Below, in pieces: positions 54,253 to 64,000 of a stretch of DNA of 64,000 nucleotides. The DNA is taken from NCBI GenBank assembly GCA_028641055.1, contig CM054060.1:243068833-243132832 (forward strand), in the 5' to 3' direction. The stretch is from Alopecurus myosuroides (lineage: Eukaryota; Streptophyta; Magnoliopsida; Poales; Poaceae). Below the pieces are notes generated by a model. That model saw only the letters and a program-made list of their open reading frames with translations. It had not been told where the DNA came from and ran no database searches. A program made the position numbers and the translations under genes. Positions within the stretch are counted from its first letter, which is position 1. The number at the start of each line of letters is the position of its first letter.

Positions 54253-57200
54253 TGTAACAGCCCAAGTATGAAAACCTACCATTTAGAATGTTTGATTTAT
54301 TGTTTGTTAAGGTATTGCATCATGTCATCATGTTGTTGCATTTGTTCCTTTTGATTTGCATCTGTTATTCTTTGTTTTTCACAATGAAAATCAAACAAAT
54401 TCAACTGCTTTGTTTTCATACTTGTTCTGTTACAACTTTTGGAATAAAAATAACAAATAAAAACAACCAATTTGTTCCATTTTTATTCCATGTTGATCAC
54501 TCATTAAATTGTTGGTTTTAATCAAACCATTAATTCAATCAATTACTTCAAATCACTTTCAAATTCAAATCAAATGCATCAAACAGAACACTTTTGAACT
54601 TATAAACTTTAACAAGCCAAACAACTAATTTAATCACTTTAATCAATAGGGTTCCCCTATTAAAATCCTTGTTTTCAATATTAATCTATTAATTTCTAAA
54701 TTGCTCAATTCAAACCAAAGGTGTTTCAAACAGAACCCAATTTGAAATTATAAAAATAATAACCAAAACATTATTTACTCTTTGTTTCCAATTAATCATA
54801 GGGGTCACCCTATTTAAAAGTGTGTTCTTATTAATATCCATCTAATAAAGAAACTCTTTCAATTTTGGTTATTTTTCTAAAAACAGCACCAATTTCCAAG
54901 TCATTAAAACTACCAATCTATTCTAATAATCTAATCCAATTAATAGTAGGGTTCACCCTATTAAACTTGTTATTTTCTAATATTAAGCAACTATTTGCAA
55001 ATTATTCAAATTCAAACCATTTTGGCAAAACAGCAACTAAATTGGAATTTCCAAACACTTAAGTGGTAAGTTGGTATATATTGAACTAACAAACTCACCT
55101 GTTTTTTCCCACAATTTTATAACCTCTAAAACCTATCTAACTCTTCCCTTTTCTAGTTTCTACAAAAAAAAAAGAAACAGAAATACCAAAAAGAAAAGGA
55201 GCAGCAGCTAACCTACCCCCCAGCCCAGCCCGCTACCACTTGGCCCAGTACCCCTCCAGCGATGTCGCTGTCTTCCTCCTCTGGCTGATGTCACCTGCGT
55301 ACGAACGCACCCCCTCCGTTGATCATCCTCTCACCCTCCCGATGGCTCGCCGTACGCCTTCACCTGCTCCATAAAAACCACGGCACCCCTCCTCCTGCCG
55401 CAAACCCTAGGCCCTAACCACCCTCTCCCGCCGCCGATCTTTCCCTCTCCCTGCCATGGCCACACTCTCTGTACCTGCTCCCATCGCCGCCGTGCTCTGA
55501 ATTTCGACGATCACCGTCTCCTCGCAGCTCCACCACCCTCGCTACTTCCTGGAATCGAACCACCGTAGCTACCTCGAGCTGGTGGACACCTTCTTAAAGA
55601 TCGAGGTGGCCCGGATCGACGCCGTCGTGCTCGCCGCTGTCCGCGTCTCCACCTCGCCGCCAACTGCACCCGAGCACGCCGCCGTCGCAGCCACCCACCG
55701 TCTTCCACGCTGACCACGGGGATCGAGCCAGCACACCCCCGTCGACCTTCTGGACATCCACATCGAGCGCGAGCGGGCCCGCAGCCGCGCCGCCGTCCAC
55801 GACCACGCCGTCGCCACCGCGGGAGCTTCATCGCGCCTCCGCCTCGTCTTCGATCGCCGGTGAGCGTCACCGTGCCTCCTCCTCTCTCTCCCTCTGCACG
55901 TTGCACACGCATCCATCACCTCCGCACCAGTCCTGCACCACCATGTCGAGCACGGGCACGATTGTTTCCCCGCCGGCGAGCGCTTACCTCTGACGAAGTT
56001 CAGTCGAGTTTTCGTCAGATAAGTTCAGTTAACAGCGCATAGCAACGATAACCTGTATGCATCTCTGTAATCGACAACGAACGCGGAACAGCACACTGGT
56101 TCAGTACTTGCGCGCGCACCCGAGAGGTTCCAGGATCGAGTCCTGGCCTCGCAAGGGAGAAAATCCCACCTTTTTTGCTCCCCTCGCTGACAGGGAGGGC
56201 CCCCTGTCAGCCTCTCCTTGGCCACGCCAGCACGCCAGGGCCCGTGGCCCACGCACAGTGGCCGCGGCTAGGGTGCTGTGCGGTAACAAATTGTTTAACC
56301 CTTTTTCTGTTATTTCTTAAATCAATTAAAAGGCAGAATTAAACACAAAACTAAATCTTTAATAACTTTTAATCTATAACTCTAAAAAATAAAAGTTATG
56401 CATGTTTTCTGTTCTAAATTTCCTAATCTTTCCAAATAACCAATTTGTGTACTGTTTTGACAATTACAAATGCATTTTAAAATTCAAACTTAAATAATTC
56501 AAATGCTAATTTCTAAAATCCATAACTAATTATTTATTAATCCAATAAATGCAAATAAAATATGTTTTCCATACCATTTCACCTAACCTATTCAAATATA
56601 ATTTTTGTTTTCTGGTTTGAATAATTTAAATTGCCTAAATAATTTAATACTTGTTTAATTCATTTAAATTTGGTAAAATCATAACTTGCTCAAATTAAAA
56701 TATTTTTGAACATGCAAAATATGTTTTCAAACCATCAAAGTGTGAACTTTTCAATTGTGAGTTTGAATTCATGTTTTGAACAAATAAAAATTCATTTAAT
56801 TTCAAACTTGTTTTAAATTCAATTAAAACTTGTTTAATATTGTTTAAGTCATAATAAATTCATCCTAATTCCAATTTCAATATTTGAAACATGTAATCCA
56901 ACTAAAATTTGATGTTCTTTTCAAATATAAACTTTGTTATCTGTTTTGAACACTTTACCTTGATGAAAACAATAATTACTTGTGTGACATGTTTTAAGTA
57001 ACCAAACTCTCCAAACTTAATCAATGATTTCCAAAACTTGTTCCAATCCTTTTTCACTTGCATCTATTATTGTTATTTGTTGTTATTTTGTTGTTATCAT
57101 CATGCATGCATCATGCTAACAACTCTCACATAATAATTAATTGTAAATCATTTGTTTCCGCTTATTTCAATGGATCTTTTCCATATGCAATCCAATTGCA

Positions 57201-59189
57201 TATGGGTCCAATTAAATTGTGTTATCTTGTCAAGTAGTTTATTTTGATGCATCTATTAACATGGCATGCATCATCCCATGTTTGTGCACCTATGCCATGA
57301 TACTGATTGTTCATCTTTCTGCATTGTTTGTTTGCTTCTTCCCGGATAAACGACGACGTTGAGACCGACGATACTTACGACACCCCGTCTAAGGAGTTAG
57401 CTCAGTACCAGGCTACTGGGTTTTGCAGGCAAGTTATCACTCACATGAACCACTGTGTTCCTTTCAACATTGATTACCGATACTTTCCGTTGTTCTTTTC
57501 TGCTAGCCTTAGTAGTAGTTGTTTCTGTTACGAACCCATCACATGAATCCCTTAACCTTGATATTGCCTCACCTCCACTCCTATCACCCCTTTGGTTGAG
57601 CCAGTGTCTTACTAGCATGCTTAGGTTGTTTTGCTCGAGTCTGTTACCCGTTACTTTCTGTTACTACTTCTTTATGTTCTGGGGGCTCGATGTTTAATCA
57701 ATCAATCATGCTGATGTTACTATTAATAATAAATTTGATGATAAGGCACCGGCAGGAGGCCCATGAGAGGTTTTGAAGCCTGCTAGTGTCGACCCTAATA
57801 GGAAAAGCGTCTTGTCTACTGGTCCATGATGAGCGCACTACCCGCATGTGGGAAGCGAGTATGGGCGCCCCCCTCAACTTGACCTGATTCACATCTCGTC
57901 CAAATCGCCTCATTTAGTTCGTGTTTTCCATTTGCCGCATGCATGTTTTTGCGAGCCCAGGCCAGGGTGGAACTTTCGTAGTCGGCATATAGGGGGACAC
58001 GTTCTTAGAGTGCTATGAGGGTCCATTTTCTTATGGGCTCGATTAGCCGTGCGCCCAAGGTGCTTTGGGCTTGATGCGAAGAATGGTTGGTTGTGTAGAG
58101 TACCCCGCTTGGTGGGAGGCATCCCATCTGGCGGGTTATTCTTGCGTGTACGGCCAAATTGGTGCAACCCTGCAGGGATAATCTTCTCGAGAAGCCGTGT
58201 TTTCCGCGGTTATGGATTACTTGGTGAAAGTACTGGCTAACAAGTACTCAGGACAACTTAAACATAATGATCAAACATGTTACACCCAATGATTAATAAC
58301 TTGACTAGTAATAGGTTGATGACACAGTAACTTGATCCACCTTTAATCCAACTGTGTGAGTTATCCTCGGATTGCTTCTTCGGGTAAGGGGCGAGATCCA
58401 GGATGGGTTTGTTTGAAGTTATCTTTCAGTTGGTTACAATCCTCGATCTTATCTCATTTCTGTTAGCCGGCAGTTGTAGTATTTTTTCTGTAGTTGGTTA
58501 GCGCAGCCAGTTGCAGCATCTTTCATACCCCTTTTCTTCCGTTGAACCCAAGGCATATGTGCTTGGTGTTGACGGGTTACACTTTGGTGAACTGTGAGTC
58601 TTGCTTGCCAGTACGTTTATGTACTGACCCCTTTGGGGCTGTGGTTTCCGCAGACCTACGTTTCCGAAGATCTACCTGGTGGCTACTACGTGGAGTATGA
58701 CGAGACTGCTGACGAGTAGATAGCGGACCCGGGCAGGATCCGAGACTTCGTGGATGGGCTCCGTCTTTTCGTTTCCGGCCTCTTAGGCCTATTTGGTTCT
58801 TGTCTGTCCTCAGACATGTTGAATGCTTCCGCTGTGATGTAATGATGTTATGTTGGGGCATGTGCCCTCTGAATGATTGTATTTGCTATCTCTGCTCTAA
58901 TGAGAGCTATTTGAAACTTATTTCAATCTTTTGTGTCGTAGAGATCTGTTGTGATATCACTTGTTCCAATGCCGTTGACGTACCATGTGTGTATGTTTTG
59001 AAGTACGTCAACGGAAGTGTCCTGATTTCTACGGGATAGTTTACATCGACGGTGAACAGTAGCGATTGGTTGTCACACATAAGTGTTGGCCTACTCGTAA
59101 GAGGACGCGGGTGCCGGTAAGCCCCGTAATCCAATCAGAATACTGTTCAGTTCGTACGGTGAGTATCCTCTAGAAGTCCGGGTGCGACA
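54253..59189 (+). repeat. 5' LTR of the deleted Tekay-type element
   Basis: 4937 bp from TGTAACAGCCCAAGTATG to GGGTGCGACA. It is related to the LTR of the intact element at both ends and in several inner blocks, but differs enough to be another subfamily. A weak TATA (CCATAAAAACC, 55369-55379) precedes a C/T-rich leader. A tRNA-like segment lies near 56085-56177 and micro-ORF-like blocks at 57350-57428 and 58654-58719. Confidence 0.95.
56085..56177 (+). ncRNA. tRNA-like segment with T-run in the second Tekay-type LTR
   Basis: CACACTGGTTCAGTACTTGC resembles a D-arm or A-box region, GGATCGAGTCC (56134-56144) a B box, and CCCACC is followed by six T. The order and spacing parallel those in the other Tekay LTR. 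In the 3' LTR copy the B-box region has changed (GAGTCA), so the segment is not strictly kept. Confidence 0.35.
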
Positions 59190-59191
59190 AA

Positions 59192-59203
59192 TGGTATCAG
59201 AGC
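59192..59203 (+). promoter_or_regulatory. Primer-binding site of the deleted Tekay-type element
   Basis: TGGTATCAGAGC two bases after the 5' LTR, identical to that of the intact element. The element therefore keeps the priming signal needed for reverse transcription in trans. Confidence 0.95.
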
Positions 59204-59995
59204 CTGTCTGCCTGTAGGATCCCTTTTTACTGGTCGCAGTTGAGTCTAGAAACTATTTTGTAGCTATATAGGAAAAATGAAACGTGAGAGTAGGAATTCT
59301 GCCATTTTATTTCTTTCCCCACCCACCCTCCCTTTTCTGGTAAGGAAGTTTAACGTTGTTTTCCCTTCTCATCTAAACTTTCAAGTTAGGATTTCACGAA
59401 TTCTGGTTTCTCTAGGATGGTTATATCTACTAGACCATAGGAATGGAGGTGGTTGTGACATGATTTATCATGTTGCCTACTCACGATTGAGAACGGAGGC
59501 GTGTAAGCCCCGGAAGCAGATCCTCTATTCCTTAAGCAGTAGATATTGATCCTTTAGAAGCCCGGATGGGTTTTCCGTAGTACCTCAGGAGTTTTGTTCT
59601 CGTTTTCCCCGATGTTGATATCATGTTCTTCTCAACATCCTTTTCGTCCGTTGAAATCTTGTTGTTGTTTTCCATTTCAGTTCTGCTACCGGCGTCTAAT
59701 CAATAACGCTGTTCAACCCTTCTGACCAGATAATCTATTCTCCAAATGAATCAAGTTCTATCCAGCTATACACCCTACATACAAAACCTCTCCCTTTATT
59801 TGAAAATGTTCCGGTGGTTTGCGAATTCCCTGACGTCTTTCCAGAAGAGTTGCCAGAAATGCCTATCGTTTTGAACTTCCAGAAAAACTATCCAATGTGC
59901 ACGATGTGTTTCACGTGTCACAGTTCAAGAGGATCTTCCCAAGAAGTATCCGGACCTTTCCTTTTCTCAGTAGGAATCTCGGGGCGCGATTCCTT

Positions 59996-60007
59996 CAAGG
60001 GGGGGCG
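59996..60007 (+). promoter_or_regulatory. Polypurine tract of the deleted Tekay-type element
   Basis: CAAGGGGGGGCG three bases before the 3' LTR, the same sequence and spacing as in the intact element. Confidence 0.85.
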
Positions 60008-60010
60008 TTT

Positions 60011-63000
60011 TGTAACAGCCCAAGTATGAAAACCTACCATTTAGAATGTTTGATTTCTTGTTTGTTAAGGTATTGCATCATGTCATCATGTTGTTGCATT
60101 TGTTCCTTTTGATTTGCATCTGTTATTCTTTGTTTTTCACAATGAAAATCAAACAAATTCAACTGCTTTGTTTTCATACTTGTTCTGTTACAACTTTTGG
60201 AATAAAAATAACAAATAAAAACAACCAATTTGTTCCATTTTTATTCCATGTTGATCACTCATTAAATTGTTGGTTTTAATCAAACCATTAATTCAATCAA
60301 TTACTTCAAATCACTTTCAAATTCAAATCAAATGCATCAAACAGAACACTTTTGAACTTATAAACTTTAACAAGCCAAACAACTAATTTAATCACTTTAA
60401 TCAATAGGGTTCCCCTATTAAAATCCTTGTTTTCAATATTAATCTATTAATTTCTAAATTGCTCAATTCAAACCAAAGGTGTTTCAAACATAACCCAATT
60501 TGAAATTATAAAAATAATAACCAAAACATTATTTACTCTTTGTTTCCAATTAATCATAGGGGTCACCCTATTTAAAAGTGTGTTCTTATTAATATCCATC
60601 TAATAAAGAAACTCTTTCAATTTTGGTTATTTTTCTAAAAACAGCACCAATTTCCAAGTCATTAAAACTACCAATCTATTCTAATAATCTAATCCAATTA
60701 ATAGTAGGGTTCACCCTATTAAACTTGTTATTTTCTAATATTAAGCAACTATTTGCAAATTATTCAAATTCAAACCATTTTGGCAAAACAGCAACTAAAT
60801 TGGAATTTCCAAACACTTAAGTGGTAAGTTGGTATATATTGAACTAACAAACTCACCTGTTTTTTCCCACAATTTTATAACCTCTAAAACCTATCTAACT
60901 CTTCCCTTTTCTAGTTTCTACAAAAAAAAATAAAAGAAACAGAAATAACAAAAAGAAAAGGAGCAGCAGCTAACCTACCCCCCAGCCCAGCCCGCTACCA
61001 CTTGGCCCAGTACCCCTCCAGCGATGTCGCTGTCTTCCTCCTCTGGCTGATGTCACCTGCGTACGAACGCACCCCCTCCGTTGATCATCCTCTCACCCTC
61101 CCGATGGCTCGCCGTACGCCTTCACCTGCTCCATAAAAACCACGGCACCCCTCCTCCTGCCGCAAACCCTAGGCCCTAACCACCCTCTCCCGCCGCCGAT
61201 CTTTCCCTCTCCCTGCCATGGCCACACTCTCTGTACCTGCTCCCATCGCCGCCGTGCTCTGAATTTCGACGATCACCGTCTCCTCGCAGCTCCACCACCC
61301 TCGCTACTTCCTGGAATCGAACCACCGTAGCTACCTCGAGCTGGTGGACACCTTCTTGGAGATCGAGGTGGCCCGGATCGACGCCGTCGTGCTCGCCGCT
61401 GTCCGCGTCTCCACCTCGCCGCCAACTGCACCCGAGCACGCCGCCGTCGCAGCCACCCACCGTCTTCCACGCTGACCACGGGGATCGAGCCAGCACACCC
61501 CCGTCGACCTTCTGGACATCCACATCGAGCGCGAGCGGGCCCGCAGCCGCGCCGCCGTCCACGACCACGCCGTCGCCACCGCGGGAGCTTCATCGCGCCT
61601 CCGCCTCGTCTTCGATCGCCAGTGAGCGTCACCGTGCCTCCTCCTCTCTCTCCCTCTGCACGTTGCACACGCATCCATCACCTCCGCACCAGTCCTGCAC
61701 CACCATGTCGAGCACGGGCACGATTGTTTCCCCGCCGGCGAGCGCTTACCTCTGACGAAGTTCAGTCGAGTTTTCGTCAGATAAGTTCAGTTAACAGCGC
61801 ATAGCAACGATAACCTGTATGCATCTCTGTAATCGACAACGAACGCGGAACAGCACACTGGTTCAGTACTTGCGCGCGCACCCGAGAGGTTTCAGGATCG
61901 AGTCATGGCCTCGCAAGGGAGAAAATCCCACCTTTTTTGCTCCCCTCGCTGACAGGGAGGGCCCCCTGTCAGCCTCTCCTTGGCCACGCCAGCACGCCAG
62001 GGACCGTGGCCCACGCACAGTGGCCGCGGCTAGGGTGCTGTGCGGTAACAAATTGTTTAACCCTTTTTCTGTTATTTCTTAAATCAATTAAAAGGCAGAA
62101 TTAAACACAAAACTAAATCTTTAATAACTTTTAATCTATAACTCTAAAAAATAAAAGTTATACATGTTTTCTGTTCTAAATTTCCTAATCTTTCCAAATA
62201 ACCTATTTGTGTACTGTTTTGACAATTACAAATGCATTTTAAAATTCAAACTTAAATAATTCAAATGCTAATTTCTAAAATCCATAACTAATTATTTATT
62301 AATCCAATAAATGCAAATAAAATATGTTTTCCATACCATTTCACCTAACCTATTCAAATATAATTTTTGTTTTCTGGTTTGAATAATTTAAATTGCCTAA
62401 ATAATTTAATACTTGTTTAATTCATTTAAATTTGGTAAAATCATAACTTGCTCAAAATAAAATATTTTTGAACATGCAAAATATGTTTTCAAACCATCAA
62501 AGTGTGAACTTTTCAATTGTGAGTTTGAATTCATGTTTTGAACAAATAAAAATTCATTTAATTTCAAACTTGTTTTAAATTCAATTAAAACTTGTTTAAT
62601 ATTGTTTAAGTCATAATAAATTCATCCTAATTCCAATTTCAATATTTGAAACATGTAATCCAACTAAAATTTGATGTTCTTTTCAAATATAAACTTTGTT
62701 ATCTGTTTTGAACACTTTACCTTGATGAAAACAATAATTACTTGTGTGACATGTTTTAAGTAACCAAACTCTCCAAACTTAATCAATGATTTCCAAAACT
62801 TGTTCCAATCCTTTTTCACTTGCATCTATTATTGTTATTTGTTGTTATTTTGTTGTTATCATCATGCATGCATCATGCTAACAACTCTCACATAATAATT
62901 AATTGTAAATCATTTGTTTCCGCTTATTTCAATGGATCTTTTCCATATGCAATCCAATTGCATATGGGTCCAATTAAATTGTGTTATCTTGTCAAGTAGT

Positions 63001-64000
63001 TTATTTTGATGCATCTATTAACATGGCATGCATCATCCCATGTTTGTGCACCTATGCCATGATACTGATTGTTCATCTTTCTGCATTGTTTGTTTGCTTC
63101 TTCCCGGATAAACGACGACGTTGAGACCGACGATACTTACGACACCCCGTCTAAGGAGTTAGCTCAGTACCAGGCTACTGGGTTTTGCAGGCAAGTTATC
63201 ACTCACATGAACCACTGTGTTCCTTTCAACATTGATTACCGATACTTTCCGTTGTTCTTTTCTGCTAGCCTTAGTAGTTGTTGTTTCTGTTACGAACCCA
63301 TCACATGAATCCCTTAACCTTGATATTGCCTCACCTCCACTCATATCACCCCTTTGGTTGAGCCAGTGTCTTACTAGCATGCTTAGGTTGTTTTGCTCGA
63401 GTCTGTTACCCGTTACTTTCTGTTACTACTTCTTTATGTTCTGGGGGCTCGATGTTTAATCAATCAATCATGCTGATGTTACTATTAATAATAAATTTGA
63501 TGATAAGGCACCAGCAGGAGGCCCATGAGAGGTTTTGAAGCCTGCTAGTGTCGACCCTAATAGGAAAAGGGTCTTGTCTACTGATCCATGATGAGCGCAC
63601 TACCCGCATGTGGGAAGCGAGTATGGGCGCCCCCTCAACTTGACCTGATTTGCATCTCGTCCAAATCGCCTCATTTAGTTCGTGTTTTCCATTTGCCGCA
63701 TGCATGTTTTTGCGAGCCCAGGCCAGGGTGGAACTTTCGTAGTCGGCATATAGGGGGACACGTTCTTAGAGTGCTATGAGGGTCCATTTTCTTCTGGGCT
63801 CGATTAGCCGTGCGCCCAAGGTGCTTTGGGCTTGATGTGAAGAATGGTTGGTTGTGTAGAGTACCCCGCTTGGTGGGAGGCATCCCATCTGGCGGGTTAT
63901 TCTTGCGTGTACGGCCAAATTGGTGCAACCCTGCAGGGATAATCTTCTCGAGAAGCCGTGTTTTCCGCGGTTATGGATTACTTGGTGAAAGTACTAGCTA
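60011..64000 (+). repeat. 3' LTR of the deleted Tekay-type element (truncated by window)
   Basis: First 3990 bp of the right LTR, aligned to 54253-58242. Differences are scattered, for example TTAAAG versus TTGGAG near 61357, a longer A-rich run near 60920, and CAGGATCGAGTC followed by C versus A near 61903. Its end lies beyond the window. Confidence 0.95.

Larger units (their letters stand above)
59190..60010 (+). other. Interior of the deleted Tekay-type element
   Basis: Contains the primer site (59192-59203) and a leader to about 59700. A protease-RT linker fragment follows (about 59701-59852, with VCEFPDVFPEELP), then an integrase C-terminal fragment out of frame (about 59853-59931, with [13 protein letters not shown]) and the polyprotein end (about 59931-59972, matching KYPDLSFSQ). 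The purine tract CAAGGGGGGGCG closes it (59996-60007). There is no continuous frame, so no functional protein is expected. Confidence 0.85.
30383..64000 (+). mobile_element. CACTA (En/Spm) transposon, split by two LTR elements, extends past window
   Basis: The left terminus is CACTGGTAGAAAATAGG, the typical grass CACTA end. Subterminal inverted CCGGTT repeats follow. The element's own sequence is 30383-37593, 52431-54252 and presumably more beyond 64000. The parts between are nested Tekay elements. Gene order is TNPD transposase (30945-34251, plus), AP2-domain ORF (34588-35169, minus), an acidic-tailed ORF (36107-36649, plus) and a TNPA-like gene (promoter near 37368, coding from 53228, plus). 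The right terminus is not seen, so the target duplication (left flank CTA) cannot be confirmed. The TNPD and TNPA-like frameshifts mean this copy is unlikely to be autonomous. Confidence 0.88.
54253..64000 (+). mobile_element. Non-autonomous Tekay-type element, internally deleted, extends past window
   Basis: The 5' LTR is 54253-59189 and the 3' LTR begins at 60011 and leaves the window. Only 821 bp separate them. The primer site TGGTATCAGAGC and a purine tract are kept, but gag, RT, RNase H and integrase cores are missing. The interior joins a leader similar to that of the intact Tekay element, a short protease-RT linker piece, a piece from the integrase C-terminal side and the last codons before the PPT. 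The left flank is CGAAA; the matching target duplication should be found after the right LTR. I count about 22 differences in 3990 aligned LTR bases, so it is a young insertion. Confidence 0.93.

Noticed and set aside
55511..55919. Arg-rich open frames of 116-133 residues (also 61176-61681)
   Set aside because: Low-complexity antisense translations of a C/T-rich LTR leader, open in several frames at once.

Overview
The window looks like intergenic, repeat-dominated chromosome from a grass. The evidence is nested LTR retrotransposons, a CACTA (En/Spm) transposon with TTAGTCCCGGTT subterminal hairpins, Stowaway MITEs and an HD-ZIP IV gene with plant introns. The combination of Tekay-type gypsy elements with 4.5-4.9 kb LTRs and this CACTA type suggests a Triticeae grass (wheat, Aegilops or barley group). 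That assignment is inference, because no species marker is present. I see one ordinary host gene. Almost everything else is transposon sequence.

Layout. (1) 1-6626: 3' part of a plus-oriented Tat-type gypsy element. It carries a decayed eight-exon antisense gene with a PF04195 'putative gypsy type transposon' domain (22-5067, minus) and an LTR (5711-6626). (2) 6826-7523: a long-hairpin MITE. (3) 7881-12767, minus: a complete eight-exon HD-ZIP class IV transcription factor gene (homeodomain, zipper-loop-zipper, START; 782 aa) whose exon phases all close. Two Stowaway MITE remnants lie in its introns. (4) 14705-28062: an old unclassified repeat in two copies (A and B). Copy A is split by a young non-autonomous LTR element (15060-19839, TSD GTCAT) carrying a 13-copy 68-bp tandem array. 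Two decayed LINEs in opposite orientation lie between the copies. (5) 30383 to beyond the right edge: a CACTA transposon with a frameshifted TNPD transposase, an antisense AP2-domain ORF, a second cargo ORF with an acidic tail, and the start of a TNPA-like (PF03004) gene. (6) Two Tekay-lineage LTR elements sit inside the CACTA. One is a complete autonomous-looking copy (37594-52430, minus, TSD CCCCG) with an intact 1463-aa gag-pol and an extra 267-aa ORF before gag. The other is a deletion derivative (54253 to beyond 64000, plus) with only 821 bp between its LTRs, inserted in the TNPA-like gene.

How the parts work together. The Tekay elements are young: I count about 20 differences in 4.5 kb of LTR and about 22 in 4.0 kb. 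They post-date the CACTA. The short element keeps the PBS, PPT and LTRs but no enzymes, so it would depend on relatives such as the intact copy. In the CACTA, three of the four gene starts are preceded by a CCGGTT hairpin followed within about 20 bp by a TATA box.

Most interesting signals: the CACTA cargo genes and their repeated hairpin-TATA module; the sense ORF upstream of gag in the Tekay element; and, inside the Tekay LTRs, both a tRNA-like Pol III-type segment with a T-run and a phase-compatible, apparently spliced acidic micro-ORF shared by the two subfamilies. All dates, splice sites and counts were read by eye.
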